Positions 24,586 to 33,357 of a stretch of 64,000 bases of DNA are shown one piece after another (positions within the stretch are counted from its first letter, which is position 1; each line of letters opens with the position of its first letter). Location of the stretch: positions 186,001-250,000 of the forward strand of contig CAVRDJ010000002.1 of assembly GCA_963719875.1 (NCBI GenBank), read 5' to 3'. Below the pieces are notes generated by a model. The model was not told where the DNA came from, did not search any database, and saw nothing but the letters and a program-made list of their open reading frames with translations. The translations under genes and the position numbers were made by a program. This DNA comes from Palsa-360 sp963719875 (GTDB lineage Bacteria; Acidobacteriota; Terriglobia; Acidiferrales; UBA7541).

Positions 24586-25959
24586 GTGAATCGCAAGTGG
24601 ATGGAAGCACGACAAACCAAGTACGCAGCGTATGTGACGATGTATATCCTCGTGATCCTGTGCATTGTTGCGGTGGCCAACGTTCTGGCCAACCGTTACA
24701 ACAAGTCTTACGACTCGACTTCTAACAAGCGGTACAGCCTGTCCGACCAGACCGCCAAAATCGTGAAGGGGCAGTCGCAGCCCATTTCGATCACTTATTT
24801 CGACAAGACAAGCAGTTTCCAGGCCGGCAAGGACTTGCTGGACCGCTATGCGACGCTTTCGCCCAAGGTCCATCTCGATTACGTCGATCCTGACAAGAAT
24901 CCGCAGGCGGCGCGCGCCGCGGGCATCACCAAGTACGGCACAACGTTGGTGCAAATCGGCGCAAAAAAAGAAGAAGCCAAGAACATAACGGAAGAAGATG
25001 TCACGGGCGCGATTATCCGGGACCTGAAGAGCAATACGCGCAACGTTTGCTTCCTGACGGGTAGCGGTGAGCGGCAGATCGATGACGCGGATCGCGCGGG
25101 CCTTTCGCATCTCAAAGATTTATTGAGCAAGGATGATTACACGAGCAAGTCCATCAGCCTTCTTGAAAAGGCGGAGGTTCCCGCGGACTGCACGGTGGTA
25201 GTGGTTGGAGGCCCCAAGAGCGACTACCAGCAGCCCGAAGTCGATGCGCTCAAGAAATATGTGGAAGGCGGCGGGCGCGCCATGTTCTTGCTGGATCCAC
25301 CGCTCAAAATCGGGCGTCCCACCGCGGATAACGACGCGCTTGACAATGTCCTACAGGGCTGGGGCGTCAGCGTGGAAAAAAATCTCTTGCTGGACTTGAG
25401 CCCCGTGGGCCAATTGTTCGGAGTTGGACCGACCATCGCTCTGGTCTCGACTTACGATCCTCATCCCATCGTGAACGAAATGAAAGGCACCGCCACGGGA
25501 TTTCCGCTGTCGCGTTCCTTGACGATCAAGAACACGGACAATACAACCGTGCAGAAGTTATTTGAATCTTCGGATTCGAGCCTGGCGACAAATAAATTGG
25601 ACACGCCCAACGTGAACCCGAAGGACCCCAGCAACAAACCGGGACCCCTGACGATCGGGGCCGCCGGCACCTACAAGACCGGCAAGGAAAATTCGGAGGG
25701 ACGCTTCGTGGTCGTTGGCAGTTCGTCGTGGGCTGCGAATTCCTTCCTCTCGTTCAACGGCAATAGCGATCTTGCGCTGAACGCGATGAATTGGCTTTCC
25801 TCGGACGAAGATTTGATCTCCATCCGGCCGAAACCGCCGGAAGATCGCAAGGTCAACATGACCGGCGCGCAATTTAACTGGGTCCGCCTCAGCAGCCAGT
25901 TTCTCTTGCCAGGAGCGCTTTTGCTGGCAGGGCTCTCCGTGTGGTGGCGGAGGAGATAG
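24586..25959 (+). CDS. GldG-like ABC transporter auxiliary protein
   Basis: This 457-residue protein has an N-terminal transmembrane helix (YVTMYILVILCIVAVANVLA), a large periplasmic domain and a C-terminal helix (FLLPGALLLAGLSVWWRRR). The segment SLSDQTAKIVKGQSQPISIT and the later VVGGPKSDYQQPEVDALKKY match the GldG/ABC auxiliary family. Such proteins partner GldA-GldF type transporters. The GTG start directly abuts the TAA of the permease gene, which indicates coupling. The role is probably as a membrane-anchored substrate or scaffold subunit; no enzymatic motif is visible. Confidence 0.88.
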   Translation: MNRKWMEARQTKYAAYVTMYILVILCIVAVANVLANRYNKSYDSTSNKRYSLSDQTAKIVKGQSQPISITYFDKTSSFQAGKDLLDRYATLSPKVHLDYVDPDKNPQAARAAGITKYGTTLVQIGAKKEEAKNITEEDVTGAIIRDLKSNTRNVCFLTGSGERQIDDADRAGLSHLKDLLSKDDYTSKSISLLEKAEVPADCTVVVVGGPKSDYQQPEVDALKKYVEGGGRAMFLLDPPLKIGRPTADNDALDNVLQGWGVSVEKNLLLDLSPVGQLFGVGPTIALVSTYDPHPIVNEMKGTATGFPLSRSLTIKNTDNTTVQKLFESSDSSLATNKLDTPNVNPKDPSNKPGPLTIGAAGTYKTGKENSEGRFVVVGSSSWAANSFLSFNGNSDLALNAMNWLSSDEDLISIRPKPPEDRKVNMTGAQFNWVRLSSQFLLPGALLLAGLSVWWRRR

Positions 25960-26000
25960 CGGCCGCTTCGATTTCAACCCATTCACCGCGAGACAAAAAC

Positions 26001-27341
26001 ATGATGAAGATGCGACAACTCCTCGTGGCGACCATTGTGCTGGCGGCGCTCGGCGCAACTCTCTATTGGTCTAATCACCGCAAGCCCACCAACGACAGCG
26101 TGATTGCCGGCCCCAGCACAGCAAACGCCAAGATAATTTCCTTGAATCAAGCTGATATTTCCAAGCTGGAAGTAAAGAAAAAGGACGGCGACGACGTCGT
26201 TCTCAACCGAGTCGGCCCTTCGAGCTGGAAAATCATTTCCCCGAAAACTCTGGTTGCCGACGAGGACTCCGTGTCGACCATTCTGTACAATTTATCGCCA
26301 ATGGATGGCGCCACGCTGATCGATGAAAAGGCCTCCGACCTGAAGCAATTCGGGCTGGCGGAGCCTGAGGCTCGAGTGTCCGCCACAGGAAAAGATGGAA
26401 AGACACAAACCGTTCTGATCGGCGACGAGACACCCACGGGCGACTCCGCTTACGTCATGCTCTCCGGCGATTCAAAAGTCTATTCGGTCCCCAAGAATAC
26501 GAAAACGAATTTGGACAAGGGGCTGAAAGACTTGCGCGACAAGCGCCTGATGCCTGTCGATTTCGAAAAGCTGGCCGGCGTGGAAATCAGCGGCGCAAAA
26601 TTACATCTGACATTTGGTTCCGATGACGGAAAGTGGACCGTTCGCAGTCCCGCGAATTTCCGCGGAGACACTTCCAAGATGGAAACCATCGTCGAAAAAC
26701 TGCGCACGGCAACCATAGACCCCGGCACTTCGGAGACGGAAATGAAGAAGGCCGCTTCCCTGTTTGCTTCGGGCGCCCCGGTCGCGTCCTTGAAGGCCAC
26801 GGACCCTTCCGGCTCGCAAGAACTGCAAGTTCGCAAAGTCGCAGACGGCTACTACGCGAAAACGACCGCGATGGACGGCGTGTACAAAGTGCCGAACGAA
26901 CTCGGCGACGCGGTCAACAAGGATGTGGAGGATTTTCGCGAGAAGAGGGTCTTCGATTTCGCGGAGCAAGATCCGGACAAGGTTGAATTGCACGACGGAT
27001 CTAAAGGATATTTCCTGACGCGCAGCGGAGAGGACTGGTGGTCCGACGGAAAGAAGATGGATGCGCTGAGCGTTCAAGAATTCTTGCGTACGATTCGCAC
27101 GCTTACGGCGACGAAATTTACGACGACTGGGTTTTCCGGGCCGGAGCTGTCCCTGGTGGTGACTTCCAAGGACGGCAAGCGCGTTGAAAAAGTTGATATT
27201 TCAAAGAGCGGAAGCGGCGGCTACCTTGCGAAGAGGGCGGATGGGACGGCGCTGTTTGCGTTGGACGCAAAAGCCATCGATGATATGCGAAAAGCCGCGG
27301 GGGAATTGAAGGCGGCCGAGACTCCTGCCGTAAAAAAGTAA
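26001..27341 (+). CDS. DUF4340 domain-containing membrane-anchored protein
   Basis: This 446-residue protein has an N-terminal membrane anchor (LLVATIVLAALGATLYW) and at least two repeats of a beta-rich DUF4340 unit. One contains VVLNRVGPSSWKIISP and DLKQFGLAEPEARV, which is the classic DUF4340 pattern. It is the fourth gene of the GldA/F/G operon and commonly follows GldG in acidobacteria, planctomycetes and myxobacteria. It likely forms a periplasmic part of the same complex. The ATG at 26001 is chosen because the anchor follows it; a GTG at 25941 overlaps the upstream gene. Its biochemical function is not known. Confidence 0.88.
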   Translation: MMKMRQLLVATIVLAALGATLYWSNHRKPTNDSVIAGPSTANAKIISLNQADISKLEVKKKDGDDVVLNRVGPSSWKIISPKTLVADEDSVSTILYNLSPMDGATLIDEKASDLKQFGLAEPEARVSATGKDGKTQTVLIGDETPTGDSAYVMLSGDSKVYSVPKNTKTNLDKGLKDLRDKRLMPVDFEKLAGVEISGAKLHLTFGSDDGKWTVRSPANFRGDTSKMETIVEKLRTATIDPGTSETEMKKAASLFASGAPVASLKATDPSGSQELQVRKVADGYYAKTTAMDGVYKVPNELGDAVNKDVEDFREKRVFDFAEQDPDKVELHDGSKGYFLTRSGEDWWSDGKKMDALSVQEFLRTIRTLTATKFTTTGFSGPELSLVVTSKDGKRVEKVDISKSGSGGYLAKRADGTALFALDAKAIDDMRKAAGELKAAETPAVKK

Positions 27342-27363
27342 TCGAAACTGTATCGAAACTAAA

Positions 27364-27436
27364 GTAGCGCAGGCTTCAGCCTGTGGGGTTTCAGTCCTTG
27401 CATGTACTAAACCCCACAGGCTGAAGCCTGCGCTAC
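27364..27436. repeat. GTAGC nested palindrome, family A
   Basis: The left arm GTAGCGCAGGCTTCAGCCTG continues as TGGGG and is matched exactly by the right arm CCCCACAGGC...GCGCTAC. Inside each arm CAGGCTTCAGCCTG is a hairpin of its own. It sits between the DUF4340 stop and the convergent metallo-hydrolase stop, and may act as a bidirectional terminator. Related copies are at 47838, 53596, 59378 and 61059. Confidence 0.9.
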
Positions 27437-27446
27437 TAAAAACTTT

Positions 27447-28196
27447 CTATGCGGTTGGATACCAGTCTAGCAAGCGGACGTCGATGCCGGTGCCGTCTAG
27501 TGCTTTCTTGAAGACGGCCGTGTCTTGGCCTTTATAGTGATAGGGGATGACCACTTTGGGATGAAAGGCCTTGACTGCATCGGCGGCTTCTTCCGGCGTC
27601 ATGGTGTAAGGCAGATTCATGCACACGAAAGCGACATCGATGTTCTTGAGCGCGCGCATTTCGGGAATGCCCTCGGTGTCGCCCGAAAAGTAGAAGCGCT
27701 TGCCGCCGTAGGTGAGCACGTAGCCATTGCCGCGCCCTTTATCGTGAAACAGCTTGCCGGGAGCGGGGCCGCGCGACGCCGTTGTGTTGTACATGGGGAT
27801 GGCCTCGATCGTCCAAGCACCCCAGGTTGTCTTCTCGCCGTTGCCGATGACCTTGGCGGTCGTCACGGTCTTGGCGACCGCGGCCGGAGCGATGATGTCG
27901 GTGCCGGCTTTACTTTCGGCCTTGATTAGATCCGGATCCAAGTGATCGCCATGGATATCCGTAATCAAGATCAGGTCGGCTTGAGGGAGCCCTGTGAACA
28001 TGGCCGGCTTGGCCGGATCGACGATGATGACCTTTCCGCCCGCTTCAATCTCCAGCGAAGCATGGTACACCGGCGTTATTTTCACCGGCCCCGCAGAGGA
28101 ATCGAACGTCTGAACCGGTCGTGCCATCTGTGCGTGCGCACCCACCGCGAAGGAAATCATGGCGGCGCAGGCAAAGATGCTAAGAATCGATTTCAT
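27447..28196 (-). CDS. Secreted MBL-fold metallo-hydrolase
   Basis: This 249-residue protein has a signal peptide (LSIFACAAMISFAVGAHAQ). It belongs to the metallo-beta-lactamase superfamily, of the type with motif TDIHGDHLD (H82, D84, H85) rather than the canonical HxHxDH. Later elements FYFSGDTEG and VIPYHYKGQD supply further metal ligands. This resembles UlaG/YcjR-like L-ascorbate-6-phosphate lactonase relatives, but an export signal points to a periplasmic target. GGAGTG precedes the ATG. The gene stands alone beside palindromic repeats. Hydrolase fold is secure, substrate unknown. Confidence 0.87.
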   Translation of the reverse strand: MKSILSIFACAAMISFAVGAHAQMARPVQTFDSSAGPVKITPVYHASLEIEAGGKVIIVDPAKPAMFTGLPQADLILITDIHGDHLDPDLIKAESKAGTDIIAPAAVAKTVTTAKVIGNGEKTTWGAWTIEAIPMYNTTASRGPAPGKLFHDKGRGNGYVLTYGGKRFYFSGDTEGIPEMRALKNIDVAFVCMNLPYTMTPEEAADAVKAFHPKVVIPYHYKGQDTAVFKKALDGTGIDVRLLDWYPTA

Positions 28197-28296
28197 TTTT
28201 CACTCCTGTGGTAATTTCCACCCTAAGCGTGCGAAATCTTAGCACGCGTGCCGCGGCCCATACAATCCTGATCGTCCACATCCTCCGTTGCGCCGA

Positions 28297-28376
28297 TTTA
28301 ACTCCATGAAAAGAACGAGAGATTCCTCGCTCCGCTCGGAATGACAAAAGGAGTGGGGCCCTTTTTCCGCAGCCTC
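28297..28376. repeat. Family B palindrome, right half only
   Basis: The segment has only the right arm: ATGAAAAGAACGAGAGATTC, CTCGCTCCGCTCGGAATGAC, and TTTTTCCGCAGCC. The left arm is absent. The small inner hairpin CGCTCCGCTCG is weaker than in other copies. It is followed directly by half of a family A repeat. Confidence 0.75.
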
Positions 28377-28386
28377 AATAGCACGG

Positions 28387-28409
28387 AGCCGGCGGGACGC
28401 CGGCGCTAC
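28387..28409. repeat. Family A repeat, GC-variant right half
   Basis: GCCGGCGGGACGCCGGCGCTAC matches the right arm of the full copy at 41113-41187. It is self-complementary as GCCGGCG...CGCCGGC, so it forms a single hairpin. It adjoins a family B half copy. Confidence 0.7.
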
Positions 28410-28642
28410 AAACACCATCGAGCCGCCAGAGATTTTTGGAGTATTCGGAGATGCTCGTCCTTTTCAACCCCGTTCAAGAAATGGCGCTATTCAGCCTGAG
28501 CTATTGGTGCAGGATTCACCTGTACCGAAGGACAGCTAGCTCTTTCGCAATCCTTCGCGAGCGCCTCCGCGCAGCGCTCTCCCTCTGCGTACAATAGATA
28601 TGAGGGTTTTCGGCCAGATCCTCATCGGAGCGAGACAACCTA

Positions 28643-28966
28643 ATGAGTGACACTCCTTATATCGTGGCTCGAACGACTCCGCGCTTCGCGTTTATCGCCG
28701 AAGCGGAGATCGTGGGGATGAAGGATCGCGCGCGTGTTTCGGAATTGAGCGCGCGCGGCTGCTACATCGATTCCATCAACCCGCTTGCTAAAGGAACGGA
28801 CGTCCGCTTCCGCATCCGCTACGGCTGCAGCACTTGCGAGTTTTCCGGCTCGGTGATCTACACGCATGCCGGGTTCGGCATGGGCGTGGTATTCGGACAG
28901 TTGACCGCCGAGCAACGCTCCACGCTCGATGTCTGGCTGGACGAACTCGCGAGAAAACTGGATTGA
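28643..28966 (+). CDS. Single-domain PilZ protein
   Basis: This 107-residue protein is essentially one PilZ domain, a cyclic-di-GMP binding fold. The RxxxR motif is R10-T-T-P-R14, and the second motif is ELSARG at 34-39, where the usual first residue D/N is replaced by E. Ligand affinity may therefore differ. Two cysteines (GCSTCEF) sit in the barrel. The ATG follows GGAGCGAGACAACCTA with moderate spacing. Standalone PilZ proteins often relay c-di-GMP to motility or secretion machines; the target here is unknown. It precedes, on the same strand, an uncharacterised membrane-anchored protein. Confidence 0.85.
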   Translation: MSDTPYIVARTTPRFAFIAEAEIVGMKDRARVSELSARGCYIDSINPLAKGTDVRFRIRYGCSTCEFSGSVIYTHAGFGMGVVFGQLTAEQRSTLDVWLDELARKLD

Positions 28967-29046
28967 GAACGCCCCACTGAAGTTGCAAAACCGGTCCCGA
29001 AACACTTGCCTTTCAAGGTATGCGATCGAATAACGAGGAGGCTGTC

Positions 29047-29820
29047 ATGCCGGTTTTTATGCAAAACGATCTAATTCTTCTCCTTCTGAAAGTGTATGGC
29101 GTGCTGTTTCTGTTGGGGCCAATCGTCCTGCGCGCGACGTTCAAATTCAAGGCGAAACTAGATCCTCAACTGGTGCCCAAAGAATCGCTTCCACCGGATG
29201 TCCAGCAGTTTATGGCGCCCCGCGTAGTGGGCATTGCGGGTCTTGGATTTGATCCTGTCGGCTATATAAACCTGGGGACTATGGCCGGTGGCACGCAAAG
29301 CTTCATGGCACTGTTCAGCAATTCCAGGACGCTGGAATGGGCGGACGTTTCCGTCGTCAAATCCACGAAGCAGATGAAGGGATACTCGGAGTTCATTACC
29401 CGGTGCTCGGACGATGCGCAGGTAGATACGAATACAAATGCCACGGCTCCGGTATTGTTTCCCGGGCCTTCCTATCACGTTTTTCGCTTTCCCCAGATCA
29501 AAGACGCTTTCACTCTCTACCGAGTGCATCGCATGCTCGTGCAGCAAAACACGGGTGGGTCAAGGCCGGAGTTGCCGCCAAAGGGCCAGGAGCTGGCTGA
29601 ACTGAAGCGGCGTCTGGAGCGATATGGCGTTCGCCAGCAGGAGCGCGGATACATGTATCTTGATCCCGCAGGCGAGTATTTCCGCCTGACGTGGAAAGGC
29701 GCAATACTGGGAGCGTGGCGCTCGATCTGGCCGATTTCTTTATTGCGGAATTTGTGGATGCAAAGCCAGAGCCAAACGCGGCTCCGCTCACTCGGGGTTG
29801 CGCAAGTTCGCTCTACCTAG
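29047..29820 (+). CDS. Membrane-anchored protein of unknown function
   Basis: This 257-residue protein has one N-terminal hydrophobic helix (LILLLLKVYGVLFLLGPIVL) and then a soluble domain of about 220 residues with no signature I recognise. Segments such as YMYLDPAGEYFRLTWKGAILGAWRSIW near the C-terminus look like an amphipathic or membrane-proximal region. The ATG at 29047 has GAGGAGG just upstream; a start at 29020 lacks one. It follows the PilZ gene by 80 bp and could share its transcript. No function is proposed. Confidence 0.7.
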   Translation: MPVFMQNDLILLLLKVYGVLFLLGPIVLRATFKFKAKLDPQLVPKESLPPDVQQFMAPRVVGIAGLGFDPVGYINLGTMAGGTQSFMALFSNSRTLEWADVSVVKSTKQMKGYSEFITRCSDDAQVDTNTNATAPVLFPGPSYHVFRFPQIKDAFTLYRVHRMLVQQNTGGSRPELPPKGQELAELKRRLERYGVRQQERGYMYLDPAGEYFRLTWKGAILGAWRSIWPISLLRNLWMQSQSQTRLRSLGVAQVRST

Positions 29821-29970
29821 CCTAGGGTTAACAAAAAATATTCCTGCGCGAAAAAAAAGCAGGGCCAATGGTGTCGCTTGACGTTCGCTTTTGCCTCCGA
29901 TACTGTTGCGCTGTTTCTCGAACAATTGCATAAAAATCACTGCTTCCATCCAATGAGGAAATGATTTGCT

Positions 29971-31074
29971 ATGCCTACCTCCTATCGTGCACAACACATT
30001 GGCAGTTTGCTTCGCCCGCCCGAATTACTGAAGGCTCGCGCGGCACATGCCGCAGGCGGGCTCCCCCTGGAGCAGCTTCGCGCCGTGGAGGACCGCGCGA
30101 TTCTTCAAGTCCTCGAAAAGCAACGACAAATAGGACTGGACGTCGTGACCGACGGCGAAATGCGTCGAGGCTCCTGGCTCACCGACATGGCTGACGCGGT
30201 CGATGGCTTTGTTCCCGAACGCATGCCCCTGGAATGGAAAGGGCCGGGCGCAGCCGTGGAAGGGAGCACGGCGTATGCCGCCGGCGCGAAACTCCGCAAG
30301 CTGCGGAAAATGACGGGCCACGAAGTTCCCTTCTTGAAGAAGAACACGCACGGGCCGTTCAAAGTAACTCTGCCCGCGCCTTCGAATTTCATGCTGGCAA
30401 GCTATAAGACCGGTATCACCGACAAATTCTATCCCACGCACGGCGACCTGCTGAAAGACCTGGTGGAAATTGTTCGCGATGACGTGAAATGGCTGGTCTC
30501 GGAAGGCGTCCAGTATATTCAGTTCGACGCACCGTTTTACTCCCACTACCTCGATCCGCTGCAACGGGCGCGGCTGAGGCAGTTGGGCCGGAGCCCGGAC
30601 AAGGAACTCGAAAGCGCGGTTGCCGGGGACAATGCCGCGTTGCGCGAAGTGCCGCGCAGCAGCGTCACGGTCGGCATGCACATTTGCCGAGGCAACAACC
30701 GGAGCCGCTGGTTCACAGAGGGAGGCTACGGCGCCATCGCGGAAAGACTATTTGGGCAGCTGGAAGTGGATCGGTTTCTTCTCGAATATGACACGGCGCG
30801 CTGCGGCGGGTTCGAGCCTCTGCGGCAGGTTCCCCGAGGGAAAAGCGTCGTGCTCGGCTTGATCACGACGAAAGAGCCGAAACTGGAATCGCAAACTGAT
30901 TTGCGCCGGCGGATTGATGAGGCCTCCAAATTCCTGCCGCTGGAAAACCTGTCGCTCAGCCCGCAGTGCGGTTTTGCATCCACGGCCGCGGGCAACCTGC
31001 TAACCATGGACGAACAATGGAAGAAGCTCGAACTCGTGGTGGATACGGCGCGAAAAGTCTGGGGCAAGGCGTAA
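29971..31074 (+). CDS. Cobalamin-independent methionine synthase (MetE C-terminal)-like protein
   Basis: This 367-residue protein is homologous to the catalytic C-terminal domain of MetE, which transfers a methyl group to homocysteine through a zinc thiolate. The zinc ligands are conserved as H237 and C239 (HICRGN), E272 (FLLEYDT) and C333 (SPQCGFAS). IGSLLRPPELLKAR at the start and VVTDGEMRRGSW also fit. At half the length of full MetE it belongs to the short archaeal-like or YxjG/YxjH group. These may use other methyl donors than methyltetrahydropteroyl-glutamate or act in methylated thiol metabolism. The preceding 140 bp carry no strong Shine-Dalgarno. Confidence 0.88.
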   Translation: MPTSYRAQHIGSLLRPPELLKARAAHAAGGLPLEQLRAVEDRAILQVLEKQRQIGLDVVTDGEMRRGSWLTDMADAVDGFVPERMPLEWKGPGAAVEGSTAYAAGAKLRKLRKMTGHEVPFLKKNTHGPFKVTLPAPSNFMLASYKTGITDKFYPTHGDLLKDLVEIVRDDVKWLVSEGVQYIQFDAPFYSHYLDPLQRARLRQLGRSPDKELESAVAGDNAALREVPRSSVTVGMHICRGNNRSRWFTEGGYGAIAERLFGQLEVDRFLLEYDTARCGGFEPLRQVPRGKSVVLGLITTKEPKLESQTDLRRRIDEASKFLPLENLSLSPQCGFASTAAGNLLTMDEQWKKLELVVDTARKVWGKA

Positions 31075-31155
31075 TTCCCGCCGGCGATCTCACAACATGG
31101 ACGGGCCGGCATGCGGGGGCCTGCAGTTCCCCACATGCCAGCCCTGGCACTACGC

Positions 31156-32634
31156 TTAAAGCGAACGCAGAAACAAGATGAGATTCTCCTTGTTCTGACG
31201 CGATAGTTGCTCGAAGTTTTCGATGACCCGGTTGGCTTCGCTTCCGGGGCCTGCGTGCTCCTGGATGGACCGGACCAAGTTCTTTGTGCGTCCATCGTGC
31301 AGGAAGAACACTCGCTGGCCAACCCCCCATAACGGCGCCGTGCGGAACTGGTCCGGGCCGGCATTTCCCTGGAAGATGCCGTCGGCGAGGTTACTACCCA
31401 TGTGATGCAGAGCCAGGTCGGAGAAGAGATTGGCCGGCACCTGCGAAAGTCCTGCGGCCAGACTGGATTTGTCCGTGGTCATCGAGGGGGTATGGCAGTT
31501 CGCGCAACCGATGGCCGTGAAAAGCGCGCTTCCCGACTGAATCTGCGGCGAACATGGAGTTCCAGTTGTCGGGCATGCCGGGATCGGCTGGTCCAAGAAC
31601 CGCATGAAGTTTGCGAATGAGTTGACGTCCGAGGGAACCTGGGTTGGGTCCGTCGCCTCGAAACTGGTGCTGTCTTCCGGCGTGGAGTTAACAAGGCAGC
31701 CAGGCGGAATTGGATTTGGCGGATACCCGCGCTCGTTGGGGAAGAGCTCGTTCGTTATGCCCATCTCCACGTTGTAGGCTTCCCCAGCGAAGATGACCAG
31801 AGACTTGTTCTGAGCCTTCCATCCGAACCGGGTGATGGTGCCATCGTTGCCGCTGCGATTGGGAACGCCCGCAATTCCCAACTGCCGGCTTGCCGAATTG
31901 GCAAGATTGGCGAGGATGGTCGCTTCAGAAATGTTCTCGATCAGGCCCGCACCGAAAACCGGTGTGGGAATACGAAAGCTGAGATTGCCGTTGGCGGCTT
32001 CGGCGGCAAAGTCGGGCTGCGCCAAGGTACAGCCAGTTGCATCGGCACTGCCGGCAATCGTGAACAGGTCGTGCACGCCGCCATCCGATTTGAAGCGCGC
32101 CTCACGCACGGGGCCATCCGCTGTGACAAAGAACGGAATCGTGTTGTTGCGACTTATGAACGGGCCCACCGTAAACTGCGGATTTTGCGCAACATTGGGA
32201 AAGGCGTTGGCATTGGGGGAAGTTCCGCCCGTCGCAGGCTGCGAGTGGCAGGAACCGCAGGAGTTGCTATTGAACGTCGGCCCGAGACCGCCGTTACCAG
32301 ACGAATTCCGAGGGACGCCTTCCAGTTCGTTGAACTGCGACAATCCATTTTGAAAGAACGCGAGCTGCTGCGACGAAAGGCCTTGGATGTGATTGCCGGC
32401 GCCTACGGAAATCGCGCGAGGGCCCGGGTCCAGGCTTTCCAGATTACCTCCTTGCCCCTCTTGACCTCCTTGTCCTCGTTCCCGGCCAAATTGCTGAGCA
32501 AAAGCTCCAGCCCCAACAAGACAGACCGAAAGAACGAAAAATGTCACGGACAAGCCTCGCATACCGCGGATATGGTGCTTCACGAGTGTCTCCCGGGTCT
32601 TTCTTGGGGGGTGAACAACTTGGACTTTTTTCAT
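31156..32634 (-). CDS. Di-haem cytochrome c oxidoreductase (DHOR family)
   Basis: This 492-residue periplasmic protein has two c-type haem sites: CGSCH (126-130) and CANCH (377-381). An N-terminal signal segment (LSVTFFVLSVCLVGAGAFAQ) exports it. The layout, with FQNGLSQFNELEGV before haem 1 and LADGIFQGNAGPDQFRTAPL after haem 2, is that of the DHOR/thiol oxidoreductase group related to di-haem peroxidases. It would oxidise a small thiol or reduce a peroxide. The ATG at 32634 has AAGGGG upstream; a GTG at 32583 with GGGAG is an alternative. It is encoded convergently with the MetE-like gene, with no obvious partner. Confidence 0.9.
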   Translation of the reverse strand: MKKVQVVHPPRKTRETLVKHHIRGMRGLSVTFFVLSVCLVGAGAFAQQFGRERGQGGQEGQGGNLESLDPGPRAISVGAGNHIQGLSSQQLAFFQNGLSQFNELEGVPRNSSGNGGLGPTFNSNSCGSCHSQPATGGTSPNANAFPNVAQNPQFTVGPFISRNNTIPFFVTADGPVREARFKSDGGVHDLFTIAGSADATGCTLAQPDFAAEAANGNLSFRIPTPVFGAGLIENISEATILANLANSASRQLGIAGVPNRSGNDGTITRFGWKAQNKSLVIFAGEAYNVEMGITNELFPNERGYPPNPIPPGCLVNSTPEDSTSFEATDPTQVPSDVNSFANFMRFLDQPIPACPTTGTPCSPQIQSGSALFTAIGCANCHTPSMTTDKSSLAAGLSQVPANLFSDLALHHMGSNLADGIFQGNAGPDQFRTAPLWGVGQRVFFLHDGRTKNLVRSIQEHAGPGSEANRVIENFEQLSRQNKENLILFLRSL

Positions 32635-33131
32635 GGCTATCCCCTTCCTTCGCCTGAAGTGAGCTGGGAAGTTGTGTCCGCCAAGCGCGGCTTGAGCTTT
32701 CTACCGCGCTTGAGTTAACCATAAATTCAATACCACAATAGTTTTCCCACTGTTTGCCGGACATGATTCGTGACCGGCATTCAACCCGTCCTTTGCTCCG
32801 GTCAGGACAGGCCGGTCTTCTTTGGGAGGAAAGAAATTCCTCTGAAGCTAACGCGGTTTTCTCTCCCGCGAAGGCTTACCTATTGGGACAGACGGTAGTC
32901 CCTTTCGACTTGCGAATTCTGCTGTACTGAAGGACAGAATCAGGAGGGGGTGAAGGCTCGACGCAAGGTACTACCGGCAACCTGTCCCTTTGCTTGAATC
33001 GGTTTACGTGTGTCTGCCGAATGAAAGTGGAGATCGAGAGGAGATGCCAGAAAAGCTCGACAGGATTCGCCGGCGGCATTTACACTAATGCCCGCAACCA
33101 GGCAACCTGGACTACATCAAGAGGGTTTTTG
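32635..33131. other. Intergenic region with nested hairpin
   Basis: About 500 bp. At 32772-32817 GACCGGC pairs with GCCGGTC, and inside it GTCCT (32788-32792) pairs with AGGAC (32804-32808), a two-tier hairpin followed by TTCTTT. GAGGAA/TTCCTC forms a second small hairpin near 32826-32842. No protein-coding frame is supported. Confidence 0.45.
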
Positions 33132-33266
33132 ATGCCCGTCGTCACCGATGTTTCGTCGAGCGGAATTTCCCGCAAGATTGACGTGCCATCCGGGATGTCG
33201 GCCATGCAGGCTGCCTTGAATCACCGAGGCAAGGGAATTCTGGGCGAATGCGGCGGGTCAAAATGA
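33132..33266 (+). pseudogene. Truncated [2Fe-2S] ferredoxin
   Basis: The 44-residue frame ends ...IDVPSGMSAMQAALNHRGKG, then ILGECGGSK and stop. The stretch matches the adrenodoxin-type pattern (VPxGxSxMxAA...G.GI.GECGG) that leads into the cluster-binding cysteines. Translation stops after the first cysteine, so the remaining ligands are lost and no [2Fe-2S] cluster could form. AAGAGGG lies 6 nt before the ATG, so it may still be translated. A hairpin follows at once. It is most likely a remnant; a small functional peptide is not excluded. Confidence 0.55.
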
Positions 33267-33271
33267 CCGAA

Positions 33272-33298
33272 GAGCCGGATGGGATGATCGTCCGGCTC
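33272..33298 (+). terminator. Hairpin after truncated ferredoxin
   Basis: GAGCCGGA pairs with TCCGGCTC over an 11-nt loop, 5 bp after the stop. No T-tract follows. Confidence 0.5.
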
Positions 33299-33357
33299 CC
33301 CGGCAAACAGAAGTGAATCGCGCGGAAGAATTCCAGCGGGAAGGACATGGCGCAATC

